A stretch of DNA of 64,000 bases, taken from the NCBI RefSeq assembly GCF_000702445.1, contig NZ_JNIF01000003.1, positions 1,116,001 through 1,180,000 on the forward strand. Reading direction: 5' to 3'. Numbering within the stretch: position 1 is the first letter of the stretch; every line of letters begins with the position of its first letter. A program made the translations under genes and the position numbers. The DNA comes from Bryobacter aggregatus MPL3 (GTDB lineage Bacteria > Acidobacteriota > Terriglobia > Bryobacterales > Bryobacteraceae). Shown piece after piece: positions 24,330-32,707 of this stretch. The notes beneath the pieces were generated by a model. That model saw only the letters and a program-made list of their open reading frames with translations, did no database searches and was not told the origin of the DNA.

Positions 24330-25106
24330 GGCGTCTTCCGGCTCTACGGCAGCCAGCGGCCGGGCCGGAACTGTATACTGCTTGCGCGCGGGTACGGAAA
24401 CGATCTCGCGCTCGGGGTAGCGCAGCGCGCTGAGCTTGCCCCCAAACACCACACCGGTGTCGATGTTGACCGTGTTGTTTTTCCAGAGCGGTTCGACCAC
24501 CGGCGTGTGCCCGAAGACGACCAGCGCCTTGCCACTATATTTTGTCGCCCAGTCGCCACGGATGGGCAAGCCAAACTTGTCGGTCTTGCCCGTGGTTTGT
24601 CCATAGAGGCAGAAGGCACGGACTGCCGGCGAATTGCGGCCATGCAATTCTTCGGACAGGCCGGCATGAGCAACAACGAGCGCGCCACCATCGAGAATCA
24701 ATTGGAGCGGCAGTTCCTCAAGGAAAGTGGCGATGAGCCCGCGTTCACTGCGGTGCAACCGCTGGAGTTCGGCAACGGAGCGTTCGAGGCCGTGATTGAT
24801 CTGCACCTTGCGGCCACGCAACCAGCGGGAGAGCTTCTCGTCATGATTGCCCAGCACGCAATGGGCAACGCCCGAGGCGATCATATTGCGCACGATGCAC
24901 AGCGAGGTGAGGATGCGCGGGCCACGATCGACCAGATCGCCGACAAAGATCGCGATCCGGCCTTCGGGATGCTGCCAGGATTCGTTGCCCCAGAGAGCGT
25001 TGTTGGTTGGGAGGGGCTGCGATTGCCAGCCGAGTTGGACGAGCAGGGCGCGGAGCTCTTCCGCGCAGCCATGCACATCGCCAATGATGTCAAAGGGGCC
25101 TGTCAC
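24312..25106 (-). CDS. Metallophosphoesterase, PrpE/ApaH-like
   Basis: The 264-residue product shows the calcineurin-like core in order: GDVHG (residues 9-13), GDLVDRGP near 56, GNHD near 87, and later VVAHAG and FGHTPV, which supply metal-binding histidines and aspartates. This set matches bis(5'-nucleosyl)-tetraphosphatase PrpE and the phosphatase half of polynucleotide kinase-phosphatase. It likely hydrolyses dinucleoside polyphosphates, RNA caps or phosphoproteins in the cytoplasm. The start is GTG at 25106; the nearby ATG is out of frame. Confidence 0.85.
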   Translation of the reverse strand: MTGPFDIIGDVHGCAEELRALLVQLGWQSQPLPTNNALWGNESWQHPEGRIAIFVGDLVDRGPRILTSLCIVRNMIASGVAHCVLGNHDEKLSRWLRGRKVQINHGLERSVAELQRLHRSERGLIATFLEELPLQLILDGGALVVAHAGLSEELHGRNSPAVRAFCLYGQTTGKTDKFGLPIRGDWATKYSGKALVVFGHTPVVEPLWKNNTVNIDTGVVFGGKLSALRYPEREIVSVPARKQYTVPARPLAAVEPEDASLQDL

Positions 25107-25131
25107 TTGTACTTCATTGTTGCAGAGGGGT

Positions 25132-27198
25132 TTAGAGCTTCAGCGGCATCGCCCGCAGGCGCTTGCCGGTTGCGTCGAAGATCGCATTGGCAATCGCCGG
25201 GGCGATCGCAACAATCGGCGTTTCTCCCGCGCCTGCCGACGGCAGGTCTTTGCGATCCACCAGCACCACGTCAATCAACGGCACATCGCCGAAGCGCGGA
25301 ACACGGTACTGCGACAACTTCGGGTTCAAAATGCGGCCGTTGTCGAAATCGATCTGCTCCAACAGCGCGCCGCCAAGGCCCATGATCGCCCCACCGACAA
25401 TCTGACTCTTCAACTGCAACGGATTCACAATCGCGCCGCACTCGAAGGATTGGACGATGCGATCCACACGCACCTGATTGTTCGTCACCGTGATCTCGAC
25501 ACAGGCCGAGACATAGCCGCCCTTGTCCAAACCAGCCATCATCCCGAAGCCCTGTCCTGGACGGCTCTTTGCCTGCCCCCAATGGAAGCGTTCTGTTGCC
25601 GCTTCGATGACCGCGCGGAGACGCGGGTCCGTAGCATTTTTGAAACGGAAGGCGGCGGGCTCCATCCCGATGGCGCGGGCCAGCTCATCCATGTGCGATT
25701 CGCGGGCAAAGTGGTTGGCCGCAGCAGCCAGGCCCCGGTATGAGCCTTGCCGCAGAGGCGAATCTGCCTGGTGGAACACCGCAATCTGATTGGGGATGTT
25801 GTAAGGACTGCGCAAGGCAGCGCCGCCGGAATTAAAGTTATGGAACTGCCAATCGAGAATCGTGCCGTCCTTGCGTGCTCCAGCGCGGACGTCAATCACG
25901 CCTGCGGGCCGGAAGTAAGCCCAGGTGAATTCCTCCTCCCGGGTCCATTGCAGCTTCACGGGTTTGCCTGCCGCCTTCGCGAGACGGGCCGCCTCCACCG
26001 CACACTCGCCGCTGTGTTTACCACCGTAGCCAGAACCTGTCGGCGGCACGATCACGCGGACTTTTTCTTCGGGAATCTTGAAGGCATCGGCCAACTCCGC
26101 ACGCACACCGAAGGGAACCTGCGTGCCTGTCCAAACCGTCAGCGCATCGCCCTCCCATTGCGCGACAGCCGCGCGTGTCTCAAGCGGTACATGCGCGATG
26201 TAAGGCAGCGTGTAAGTTGCCTCGGTGTGGATGTCGGCTTCGCTTGGCTTCCATTCGATTGCCGCAGCGGGGTGCGTTTTGAGCCAGGAGAAAAGCTCGC
26301 TCGACTTCGGTTGTGGTGTGGTCTTCCACGTCGCTTTGACAGCAGCGCTGGCTGCTTCGAGTTGTGCTGCATCGCTGCAGGTGACGCCGAGGAAATCGCC
26401 ATCGCGCACCGCGGCGACGCCGGGCATTTGCTTTGCCGCATCGAGGTCAGCCGTGAGCAGTTGGGCTCGAAAAGCCGGAGGACGCACAACACGGCCGTAG
26501 ACCATTCCCGGCAGCTTCAGGTCTGATGTGTACTTCTCTTTGCCTGTGACGATCGAGCGGGCATTCAGCTTGCGCAGATCGTGCCCCGCCACCTTCCACT
26601 CGGTAGCAGGCGTGACGGCGATGTCTGCCGTAATGGTGCGCGTCAGTTGCTGGCCTTTGGTCAGTGCACCAAAAGTAAGCGAGGCGCCAGCCGGGTTCTG
26701 GACGCGGCCATCACGGATGCTCAGCAGTTTGCGATCGAGCTTCCACTGCGCGGCCGCAAGATCGAGCAGCATCTCACGAGCCTCGGCCGCCACCTTGTGC
26801 AGTTGCGGCGCCATGATCGGCGTCGTGCGGCTGCCGAAGGTGCCCATGTCGTAAGGCGTCAGTTGCGTGTCGCCCATCACCAGTGTGATCGTGCTGGGAT
26901 CGACGTGGAGCTCTTCGGCCACTGCCTGCGCGAGCGAAGTGCGAATGTTCTGCCCCACTTCCGCCTTGCCCGTATAGACGGTGATCGCTCCAGATTGGGC
27001 AATGTGCAGCCAGGCGCCCAGATTCTGCGGGGTTGCGTTGCCGCTACCGCGCCGTCCCGATTCCTGCGCGTTCAGCGAGAGCAACACGACCAGGCCGCCG
27101 CCAATCGATTTCAGGAAGCCACGGCGATGGGGAGAGAAGTTGTAAGTGGGGCTTGCGTGGAGTTCGTAGCGTTCGGCTTCGATTTCGAAATTAGACAT
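25132..27198 (-). CDS. Molybdenum hydroxylase large subunit (isoquinoline 1-oxidoreductase beta-like)
   Basis: From the ATG at 27198 the product has 688 residues. Residues 25-45 form a Tat-like leader (HRRGFLKSIGGGLVVLLSL), consistent with periplasmic export. It is a single-chain aldehyde/xanthine dehydrogenase type molybdopterin-binding subunit, with motifs LHIAQSGAITVYTGKAEVGQ, GGKHSGECAVEAARLAKA and the C-terminal GAGETPIVAIAPAIANAIFDATGKR. Together with the downstream 2Fe-2S subunit it forms a two-subunit hydroxylase lacking a FAD subunit, as in IorAB. Electrons would go to a cytochrome or another acceptor. The start overlaps the end of the small-subunit gene by 8 nt. The substrate cannot be told. 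Confidence 0.85.
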   Translation of the reverse strand: MSNFEIEAERYELHASPTYNFSPHRRGFLKSIGGGLVVLLSLNAQESGRRGSGNATPQNLGAWLHIAQSGAITVYTGKAEVGQNIRTSLAQAVAEELHVDPSTITLVMGDTQLTPYDMGTFGSRTTPIMAPQLHKVAAEAREMLLDLAAAQWKLDRKLLSIRDGRVQNPAGASLTFGALTKGQQLTRTITADIAVTPATEWKVAGHDLRKLNARSIVTGKEKYTSDLKLPGMVYGRVVRPPAFRAQLLTADLDAAKQMPGVAAVRDGDFLGVTCSDAAQLEAASAAVKATWKTTPQPKSSELFSWLKTHPAAAIEWKPSEADIHTEATYTLPYIAHVPLETRAAVAQWEGDALTVWTGTQVPFGVRAELADAFKIPEEKVRVIVPPTGSGYGGKHSGECAVEAARLAKAAGKPVKLQWTREEEFTWAYFRPAGVIDVRAGARKDGTILDWQFHNFNSGGAALRSPYNIPNQIAVFHQADSPLRQGSYRGLAAAANHFARESHMDELARAIGMEPAAFRFKNATDPRLRAVIEAATERFHWGQAKSRPGQGFGMMAGLDKGGYVSACVEITVTNNQVRVDRIVQSFECGAIVNPLQLKSQIVGGAIMGLGGALLEQIDFDNGRILNPKLSQYRVPRFGDVPLIDVVLVDRKDLPSAGAGETPIVAIAPAIANAIFDATGKRLRAMPLKL

Positions 27199-27655
27199 TG
27201 CGGGTGCCTGCTTTCGCTGCAAGTTGAACGGCTTCGACAATGCGGGGATAAGTGCCACAACGGCAGAGATTGCCTTGGAGGGCGGACTGGATCTGACCCG
27301 CACTCGGGTCGCTATTCTTCTGGAGCAGTCCCACCGAAGCCATGATCATTCCAGCGGTGCAAAAGCCGCATTGCAGCGCGTCTGCTTGGAGAAAGGCCTG
27401 CTGCACGGGGTGGAGTTCGCCGTTGCGCTCGAGCGCTTCAATCGTGGTGATTGCTTTGCCCTGAGCGGCGCGGATGGGGGTGAGGCAAGACCGCACAGCG
27501 GCTCCATCAAGAAGCACAGTACAGGCGCCGCATTGGCCTTCGCCACAGCCATACTTGGTTCCGGTGAGGTCGAGCTCATCACGAAGGACGTGAAGCAAGG
27601 GACGACCAGGATCGCTGCGCACGGTGCGACGGACACCATTAATTGTGAGGTCCAT
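27191..27655 (-). CDS. 2Fe-2S subunit of molybdenum hydroxylase (IorA-like)
   Basis: A 154-residue protein with the two [2Fe-2S] clusters of this family: plant-type C-x4-C-x2-C-...-C (GCGEGQCGACTVLLDG then RSC) and the all-alpha domain with CGFC and CRCGTYP. It passes electrons from the molybdopterin subunit. It has no Tat signal, so it probably rides out with its partner. It overlaps the large-subunit gene, so they are translationally coupled. No xdhC-like chaperone gene is adjacent. Confidence 0.9.
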   Translation of the reverse strand: MDLTINGVRRTVRSDPGRPLLHVLRDELDLTGTKYGCGEGQCGACTVLLDGAAVRSCLTPIRAAQGKAITTIEALERNGELHPVQQAFLQADALQCGFCTAGMIMASVGLLQKNSDPSAGQIQSALQGNLCRCGTYPRIVEAVQLAAKAGTRNV

Positions 27656-27694
27656 GCGACAAGTTTACAGGCATGGGCGGAGAACGGAAGGGCG

Positions 27695-28915
27695 CTAGTC
27701 GCGCAAGCGTGCCGCCTGAGTGGTCAGATAGTTGCGCTCGGGAAGATTGGTGGTGCGGCTGGCGGCAAGAAGATAGTATGTGATGGCCGCTTCGCGATCC
27801 CCAGCCAACTCGAGAAAATGGGCACGCACGGCATCAAGACGATGATGACCCGCCAGACGCCCGTCGCGCTCAAGCTGGTCCAACAGTCTGAGGCCGGTGG
27901 CCGGGCCATGTACCATTGCGGCTGCAATCGCGTGATTCAGGATCACCATCGGGTTGTCAGACACGCGCTGCAACAGTTCGTACAGCGCCAGGATTTGCGG
28001 CCAGTCTGTTTCTTTTGCCGTTGCCGCTTCATCGTGTAAAGCAGCGATGGCGGCCTGGAGTTGATAGGGTCCAACCGAAGCTTTGGAGAGTGCAGCGGTT
28101 AGCAGTGCAATGCCTTCTTTGATTTGATCTTGATCCCACTTGCTGCGGTCCTGCTGCGTCAGCGGGATGAGTTCCCCATCGACACCGGTGCGGGCAAGGC
28201 GACGGGCATCGGTCAGCAGCATCAATGCCAGCAGACCCGTCACTTCCGCATCTTCCGGCAACAGAGCATGGACAGCCCGGGTAAGCCGAATTGCTTCCCG
28301 CGATAATTCGCACCGTTGCAGACTGCTGCCGCTACTGCTCGTGTAGCCCTCATTGAAGATCAAATAGAGCACATGCAGGACAGAGCGAAGACGTTGCGCC
28401 CGCTCTTCGCTGGTAGGAGGACGAAACGGCACTCCCGAGTCTTTGATGCTGCGCTTCGCCCTGCTGATGCGTTGCGCCATCGTCGACTCTGGCACAAGAA
28501 AGGCACTTGCCAGCTCTGCAGTACTCAGCCCACCAACAGCGCGCAAGGTCAGAGCAATTGCCGAAGCCGGCGTCAAAGCGGAATGACAACACATAAAGAG
28601 CAGGATGAGCGTATCGTCCTGCTCTGACTCCTGCTCCTTTTGCTGCCCGGCCACAATGCCTTCGCGGTGGCGGCGAGCAATCTCACTGCGTTGGTGATCC
28701 ACCATACGCCGACAAGCGACCTGGATCAGCCACCCTCGTGGATGTTCCGGGAGTCCATCGCGGGGCCATTGGAACGCAGCGGCAACAAGTGCCTCCTGCA
28801 CCGCATCTTCCGCTGCAGCAAAATCGCGAAAGCGGCGCATCACAGAGCCCAGAACCTGAGGCGCCAATTCGCGAAGCAGGTGCTCTGTTTGCGGGTCCAG
28901 TCGCCGGGGAATCAC
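27695..28915 (-). CDS. ECF42-type RNA polymerase sigma factor with C-terminal extension
   Basis: The 406-residue product has sigma region 2 near the start (RFRDFAAAEDAVQEALVAAAFQWPRDGLP) and region 4 with AIALTLRAVGGLSTAELASAFLVPESTMAQRISRAK. A 230-residue alpha-helical extension follows (VLYLIFNEGYTSS, LLALMLLTDARR, LDQLERDGRLAGHHRLDAVRAHFLELAGD), which is typical of the ECF42 group. It starts at GTG 28915, whose GTGA overlaps the stop of the YCII gene upstream, as is usual for ECF42-DGPF pairs. No anti-sigma factor is seen; the extension probably controls activity. Confidence 0.9.
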   Translation of the reverse strand: MIPRRLDPQTEHLLRELAPQVLGSVMRRFRDFAAAEDAVQEALVAAAFQWPRDGLPEHPRGWLIQVACRRMVDHQRSEIARRHREGIVAGQQKEQESEQDDTLILLFMCCHSALTPASAIALTLRAVGGLSTAELASAFLVPESTMAQRISRAKRSIKDSGVPFRPPTSEERAQRLRSVLHVLYLIFNEGYTSSSGSSLQRCELSREAIRLTRAVHALLPEDAEVTGLLALMLLTDARRLARTGVDGELIPLTQQDRSKWDQDQIKEGIALLTAALSKASVGPYQLQAAIAALHDEAATAKETDWPQILALYELLQRVSDNPMVILNHAIAAAMVHGPATGLRLLDQLERDGRLAGHHRLDAVRAHFLELAGDREAAITYYLLAASRTTNLPERNYLTTQAARLRD

Positions 28916-29307
28916 AGAGACTCTGGAGGTGGCCCACTCATGATCTGCCGGACTTCAATCCCCATATTCAGCGGCGCCCCACCCACACCAGGAGCAGCAG
29001 AAGCCTTTGCCGCAATCGCGTAAGCGCGCTGGGGACTCTCCACATCGACAATCCAATAACCGGCGAGAAACTCCTTTGACTCCGGGAAAACACCATCGGT
29101 GATCGGTTCGCCATCCGCGCCAGCCCGAACAAGTTTTGCTTCATTCGGGAAAGCCAGGCCCTCGGCAGAAACCAACTCCCCTGAGGCAACAAGCTCTTTG
29201 TTGAGCTTGATCATAAAGCCAATATGAGCCTGGATGTCGGCCTGAGGCCAATCGAGGATGCTAGGGCCCTCGGAGCACTTCTGCGACATCATCAGAATGT
29301 ATTTCAT
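28912..29307 (-). CDS. YCII/DGPF-domain protein
   Basis: From the ATG at 29307 (ribosome-binding site AAAGGA, 8 nt) the product has 131 residues starting MKYILMMSQK. It contains the YCII-like core KLNKELVASGELVSAEGLAFP, GVFPESKEFLAGYWIVDVES and PLNMGIEVRQIM. DGPF proteins are small cytosolic alpha/beta ferredoxin-like proteins that accompany ECF42 sigma factors; their enzymatic role is not established. The gene overlaps the sigma-factor start by 4 nt. Confidence 0.9.
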   Translation of the reverse strand: MKYILMMSQKCSEGPSILDWPQADIQAHIGFMIKLNKELVASGELVSAEGLAFPNEAKLVRAGADGEPITDGVFPESKEFLAGYWIVDVESPQRAYAIAAKASAAPGVGGAPLNMGIEVRQIMSGPPPESL

Positions 29308-29487
29308 ATCATTTGATCCTTTCGATTCTCGCATCGGCTTGACGCGATTTCATAGAGGAGTCGGAGCGGCCCGGGCGTTCTCGACATGGAAAGGGAAAAA
29401 TCCTGTCCAGGCATCTCCGCAGCGTCCGGAGTGATCCAGAAGTGAGTTTTGACTCCAATGATCTTATGGCATTTCAAAACTTTTCGA

Positions 29488-29516
29488 TTGACAGAAAGAA
29501 CAAGAGACCGTATATT
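29488..29516 (+). promoter_or_regulatory. Strong sigma-70-type promoter for the arsR operon
   Basis: TTGACA (29488-29493) and TATATT (29511-29516) are spaced by exactly 17 nt. The predicted start site is about 29523, only some 5 nt before the ATG at 29528, so the mRNA would be almost leaderless. ArsR-type regulators often bind across such promoters for autoregulation. Confidence 0.7.
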
Positions 29517-29527
29517 TCCACTTGGTT

Positions 29528-29902
29528 ATGCAATCAAGTAGTGATGCAAGTCTGGATGCAACTTTTGCGGCCCTAGCCGACCGGACACGGCGAGCAATCC
29601 TGGCAAGGCTCGCCCAAGGGGAAGCGTCCGTCAGCGAACTGGCAGAGCCTTTTGCGCTGACACAGCCGGCAATCTCAAAGCACTTGAAGGTATTGGAGAA
29701 AGCCGGATTGATCTCTCGCGGCCGGGATGCACAAAGACGGCCAAGCCGCCTTGAGCCTGCACCCCTCGCGCAGGCCAATGCATGGCTCGAAAGCTACCGG
29801 GAATTCTGGGAACTCAACTTCTCACGCCTGGATGCCCTGTTGGTGGAGATGAAGAAAGCGGGCGCCCGGCACCCGCGAGGTTTGAAAGGAAAGAAACAAT
29901 GA
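29528..29902 (+). CDS. ArsR-family winged-helix regulator
   Basis: A 124-residue protein with the ArsR helix-turn-helix: LADRTRRAILARLAQGEASVSELAEPFALTQPAISKHLKVLEKAGLISR (residues 15-63). No metal-binding CxC motif is present, so it is the non-metal type often paired with AHSA1/SRPBCC proteins. The ATG at 29528 lies just after the predicted transcription start and lacks a ribosome-binding site. The downstream SRPBCC gene overlaps its stop by 4 nt. Confidence 0.9.
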   Translation: MQSSSDASLDATFAALADRTRRAILARLAQGEASVSELAEPFALTQPAISKHLKVLEKAGLISRGRDAQRRPSRLEPAPLAQANAWLESYREFWELNFSRLDALLVEMKKAGARHPRGLKGKKQ

Positions 29903-30411
29903 CGAATCCGGCAAACTTGACCGTATCGACGAGCGGAGAGCGCAACATTGTGATGACCCGGCTGTTCCATGCCCCGCGCCATCTGGTATTCGATGCGATG
30001 ACCCAGCCTGAGTTGATGTTGCGCTGGTTCTCAGGGCCTCCAGGATGGACGATGGTGGTTTGCGATATGGACCTCCGCGTCGGTGGCGCCTATCGCTATG
30101 TCTGGCGTAGCCCCAAAGGAATCGAGATGGGGATGGGCGGCGTGATTCGCGAACTCATCATTCCAGAGCGGATGGTGCAGACCGAGAAGTTCGACGAGAG
30201 CTGGTATGAGGGCGAGGCCGTGGGAACACTTGAGCTCAGCGAAGTGGGAGAAAAGACGCTCCTGACTCTGACCATGGAGTACGATTCCCAGCAAACACGC
30301 GACGCAATCCTGAAGACCCCGATGGACCAGGGCGTCGCCGAATGCTACAACAATCTTGCTGCTCTCTTAACAGCACTCTACGGATCAAAAGGATCAAAGG
30401 ACAATGATTGA
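29899..30411 (+). CDS. SRPBCC / AHSA1 domain protein
   Basis: A 170-residue protein of the START-like fold, with the AHSA1 features RLFHAPRHLVFDAMTQPELMLRWFSGPPGW near the start, DLRVGGAYRYVW and the C-terminal helix GVAECYNNLAALLTAL. Such proteins bind hydrophobic ligands in a deep cavity. The ATG at 29899 overlaps the arsR stop (ATGA), with GAAAGGAAAG upstream as ribosome-binding site. Together with the ArsR gene it forms a widespread bacterial pair of unknown ligand. Confidence 0.9.
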   Translation: MTNPANLTVSTSGERNIVMTRLFHAPRHLVFDAMTQPELMLRWFSGPPGWTMVVCDMDLRVGGAYRYVWRSPKGIEMGMGGVIRELIIPERMVQTEKFDESWYEGEAVGTLELSEVGEKTLLTLTMEYDSQQTRDAILKTPMDQGVAECYNNLAALLTALYGSKGSKDND

Positions 30412-30820
30412 AACAACACAGCCGCAGCAGACCGGCCGCGCCGCAGCCGCACTCGGCGCAGGATTTCTGGTTGTGGTGCTGCTCTCCGTGGGGACCGACG
30501 CCTTGATGCACGGGACGGGAATCTTCCCTCCGATGGGGCAGCCGATGGAAACACCGCTCTGGCTATTGGCCTCTGTCTATCGGGCGATCTTCGGCATTCT
30601 GGGAAGCTATGTCGCGGCCAAGCTGGCCCCGGCAAGACCGATGTTCTATGCGCTCGTTCTGGGAGTGATCGGAACGGTGCTGGCAACCGCGGGCGTCATC
30701 GGCACCTGGAATGAAGGGCCAGAGTATGGCCCCAAGTGGTATTCCATCGGACTCGCCGTGACGGCTTTACCGTGGGCGTGGGTGGGGGGAAGGCTGGCGG
30801 GCAAAACAACTCAAGTCTAA
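30404..30820 (+). CDS. Small membrane protein of unknown function
   Basis: A 138-residue protein with four hydrophobic segments: about 13-32 (AALGAGFLVVVLLSVGTDAL), 52-72, 80-100 (MFYALVLGVIGTVLATAGVI) and 112-132. It overlaps the SRPBCC gene by 8 nt and is thus the third gene of the arsR operon. I do not recognise a named family. It may be a transporter-like or stress membrane protein under the same ArsR control. Confidence 0.8.
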   Translation: MIETTQPQQTGRAAAALGAGFLVVVLLSVGTDALMHGTGIFPPMGQPMETPLWLLASVYRAIFGILGSYVAAKLAPARPMFYALVLGVIGTVLATAGVIGTWNEGPEYGPKWYSIGLAVTALPWAWVGGRLAGKTTQV

Positions 30821-30835
30821 AGAGGCTCTCACGGC

Positions 30836-31168
30836 TCAAGCATGAAAGCGTGGAGACACCACGGTTGGATCCGATAGCCGCCCGGCATTCCGCACAAGGT
30901 TTGTGTCGAGCAAGCACAGCAAGACCACCACTTTCACAATGGGAAGTTCGCGGCGCGTCACGCGCATCGTGTTCCAGTCGTATATGAACCGGCGTCCGCA
31001 ATCAAGACACGCGACATAAGATTCCGGCCGCCCCAGCTGCTTGTGGTACCCGCCTTCTTCCTCTTGGAGAGTCATTGGGAGAGAGATTCTGCGATGGGAG
31101 CAGCCAAAGAAAATATCAGCCAGGCTCACCAGACGCAAGCGTAGCGCGCCGGGCAGAAATTGCCCCAT
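30836..31168 (-). CDS. Small protein with zinc-ribbon-like cysteines
   Basis: The frame contains a conserved-looking block FFGCSHRRISLPMTLQ followed by YVACLDCGRRFIYDWNTM, so C-x-H and C-x2-C could bind a metal. Similar short proteins are common in Acidobacteriota, but the function is not known. The start is uncertain: ATG at 31168 gives 110 residues, ATG at 31216 adds 16. Neither has a ribosome-binding site. It converges on the membrane-protein gene, with 15 nt between stops. Confidence 0.6.
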   Translation of the reverse strand: MGQFLPGALRLRLVSLADIFFGCSHRRISLPMTLQEEEGGYHKQLGRPESYVACLDCGRRFIYDWNTMRVTRRELPIVKVVVLLCLLDTNLVRNAGRLSDPTVVSPRFHA

Positions 31169-31800
31169 GATTGATTTGTTCAAAGTGCCTCGATCCATCG
31201 TTTTTCGGGGTGCCATAGAGCATTCTGGACCGGCCGCGTGAAGTCCTTCGAATCGACGCTTAGCAGCATTTCAGCCATTGCCAATGCGCTGCAGAAACGT
31301 AGGTGTAGGGAATGGGGACGCACCAAGTGAGCGAACCAATATCAAACCGAACAGAGCATTCGTAGCGGCAACGAAGGTGTTCAAACCGATACTGCTGGCT
31401 CACGAGACAACTGCACCGGAGCGAGTCCTCCATCTAGGATCGCACTGTTGCACCGAGGCGTTCCATCACAACCCAAACCAGGACCTGATTCAGCTACATT
31501 TCTGCAACTGAGAGCCGTTTTCTAACCCAAGCTTTCTTTGCTCTGGAGACAGCCGAAAGGGGGCTGGCGTTACAAGCAGGGAATCATCAGAACACATCCT
31601 GGAAAGCTGACCTTATTCCGTCAATTGACCTCACATGGTCACCTCGCGGCGCGGGATTCTTCTCCCCCCAGCGGCTAGCCCGTAAGTACAACTTGAGTGG
31701 AGTACTATTCCACCGTTCGGCCTAAGAGAGTTCAGTAGAAATTGCAGCACTTTTGAGATATGGGCCTGGAATTGCTCTTGCAGCTCCGGAGCTTGTCAAC
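31169..31800. other. Intergenic region with no supported gene
   Basis: About 630 nt without a convincing gene. A 77-codon TTG-initiated frame on the plus strand (31278-31511) has no recognisable features. Weak hairpins are present, for example CAGCC/GGCTG around 31549-31565. The last 100 nt, which should carry the promoter of the PEP-CTERM gene, show no clear sigma-70 or sigma-54 consensus. Confidence 0.6.
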
Positions 31801-32655
31801 ATGAATTCACCCATCCAGGCGAATGTGCGTCTCTGTTTTCCAGGACTTTCCATCCTGGCACTTCTCTCAATCTTCGGAACCCAAGCCGCAGCAGCAACTG
31901 TAACGCTTGGCACAGCCGTACCTTTTGCCGTTCTCGGAGCAACCACAGTCACCATTACCGGTCCGACGACGCTCAATGGCGACTTGGGACTATGGCCGGG
32001 CACCTCAATTACCGGTGAGGGCAACCTCACATTGATTGGATCCTCTGTCGTACATAATGACGATATCCAGGCCCAGAACGCTCAAGCCGATGCACTCACG
32101 GCATACAATGAACTTGTCGCCCTTCCGTTCACTACCAACCTGTCGGGAACGGACCTTGGAGGCTTGACATTGACCCCCGGAGTCTATTACTTCAGCTCTT
32201 CTGCTCAGTTGACAGGAACCCTAACGCTCGACGCGCAGAACAATCCGAATGCTCTATTTGTTTTTCAGATCGGCTCTACCTTAACCACCGCATCCAACGC
32301 TAATGTTACGGTGATCAACGGTGACGCCAGTACCGGGGTGTACTTTCAGGTGGGGAGTTCAGCCACTTTGGGTACGGGTACGACGTTTGCGGGCAACGTG
32401 ATTGCACTCACCAGCATCACTCTGACCACAAATGTCTCTGTGATCTGTGGCCGCGCGATCGCACTGAATGCTGCCGTTACCATGGACACCAATGTGGTTT
32501 CAAATAGCTGTAACGCATTCGATAACTCCACGGGCCGGGTGGACTTCGGAAGCAACGGCTTTGTCGGAGCACCCTCTGCGGTTCCGGAGCCTGCCAGCAT
32601 TCTGATGTCGGCCGCGGGACTGCTTTTGATCGGAAAGCGCTTCTTCCGAACCTAG
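31801..32655 (+). CDS. Ice-binding-like (DUF3494) secreted protein with PEP-CTERM sorting signal
   Basis: From the ATG at 31801 the protein has 284 residues: a signal peptide to about residue 31 (ILALLSIFGTQAAA), then a DUF3494 beta-solenoid region with LGTAVPFAVLGATTVT, TTLNGDLGLWPGTSI, LTPGVYYFSSSAQLTGTLTL and NPNALFVFQIGSTLTT. The end is a PEP-CTERM signal: VPEP (261-264), a hydrophobic helix and a basic tail (GKRFF). PEP-CTERM proteins are processed by exosortase and placed in the envelope or matrix. DUF3494 proteins bind ice or act as adhesins. The exosortase gene is not in the window. Confidence 0.85.
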   Translation: MNSPIQANVRLCFPGLSILALLSIFGTQAAAATVTLGTAVPFAVLGATTVTITGPTTLNGDLGLWPGTSITGEGNLTLIGSSVVHNDDIQAQNAQADALTAYNELVALPFTTNLSGTDLGGLTLTPGVYYFSSSAQLTGTLTLDAQNNPNALFVFQIGSTLTTASNANVTVINGDASTGVYFQVGSSATLGTGTTFAGNVIALTSITLTTNVSVICGRAIALNAAVTMDTNVVSNSCNAFDNSTGRVDFGSNGFVGAPSAVPEPASILMSAAGLLLIGKRFFRT

Positions 32656-32671
32656 CGCCTTGCTGTGATTT

Positions 32672-32707
32672 GCATGCCGATTGCATATGCTAGTCCAATC
32701 GGCATGC
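32672..32707 (+). promoter_or_regulatory. Perfect 12-bp inverted repeat over the ackA start codon
   Basis: GCATGCCGATTG (32672-32683) and CAATCGGCATGC (32696-32707) are perfect reverse complements around a 12-nt loop. The right arm includes the ATG at 32704 and the left arm an in-frame ATG at 32674. As RNA this hairpin would bury the start codon of ackA; as DNA it could be an operator. It also lies 16 nt after the upstream stop, so a terminator role is possible but no T tract follows. Confidence 0.6.

Noticed and set aside
31278-31511. 77-codon open frame in the gap before the PEP-CTERM gene
   Set aside because: TTG start, no ribosome-binding site, no recognisable features and no operon context.
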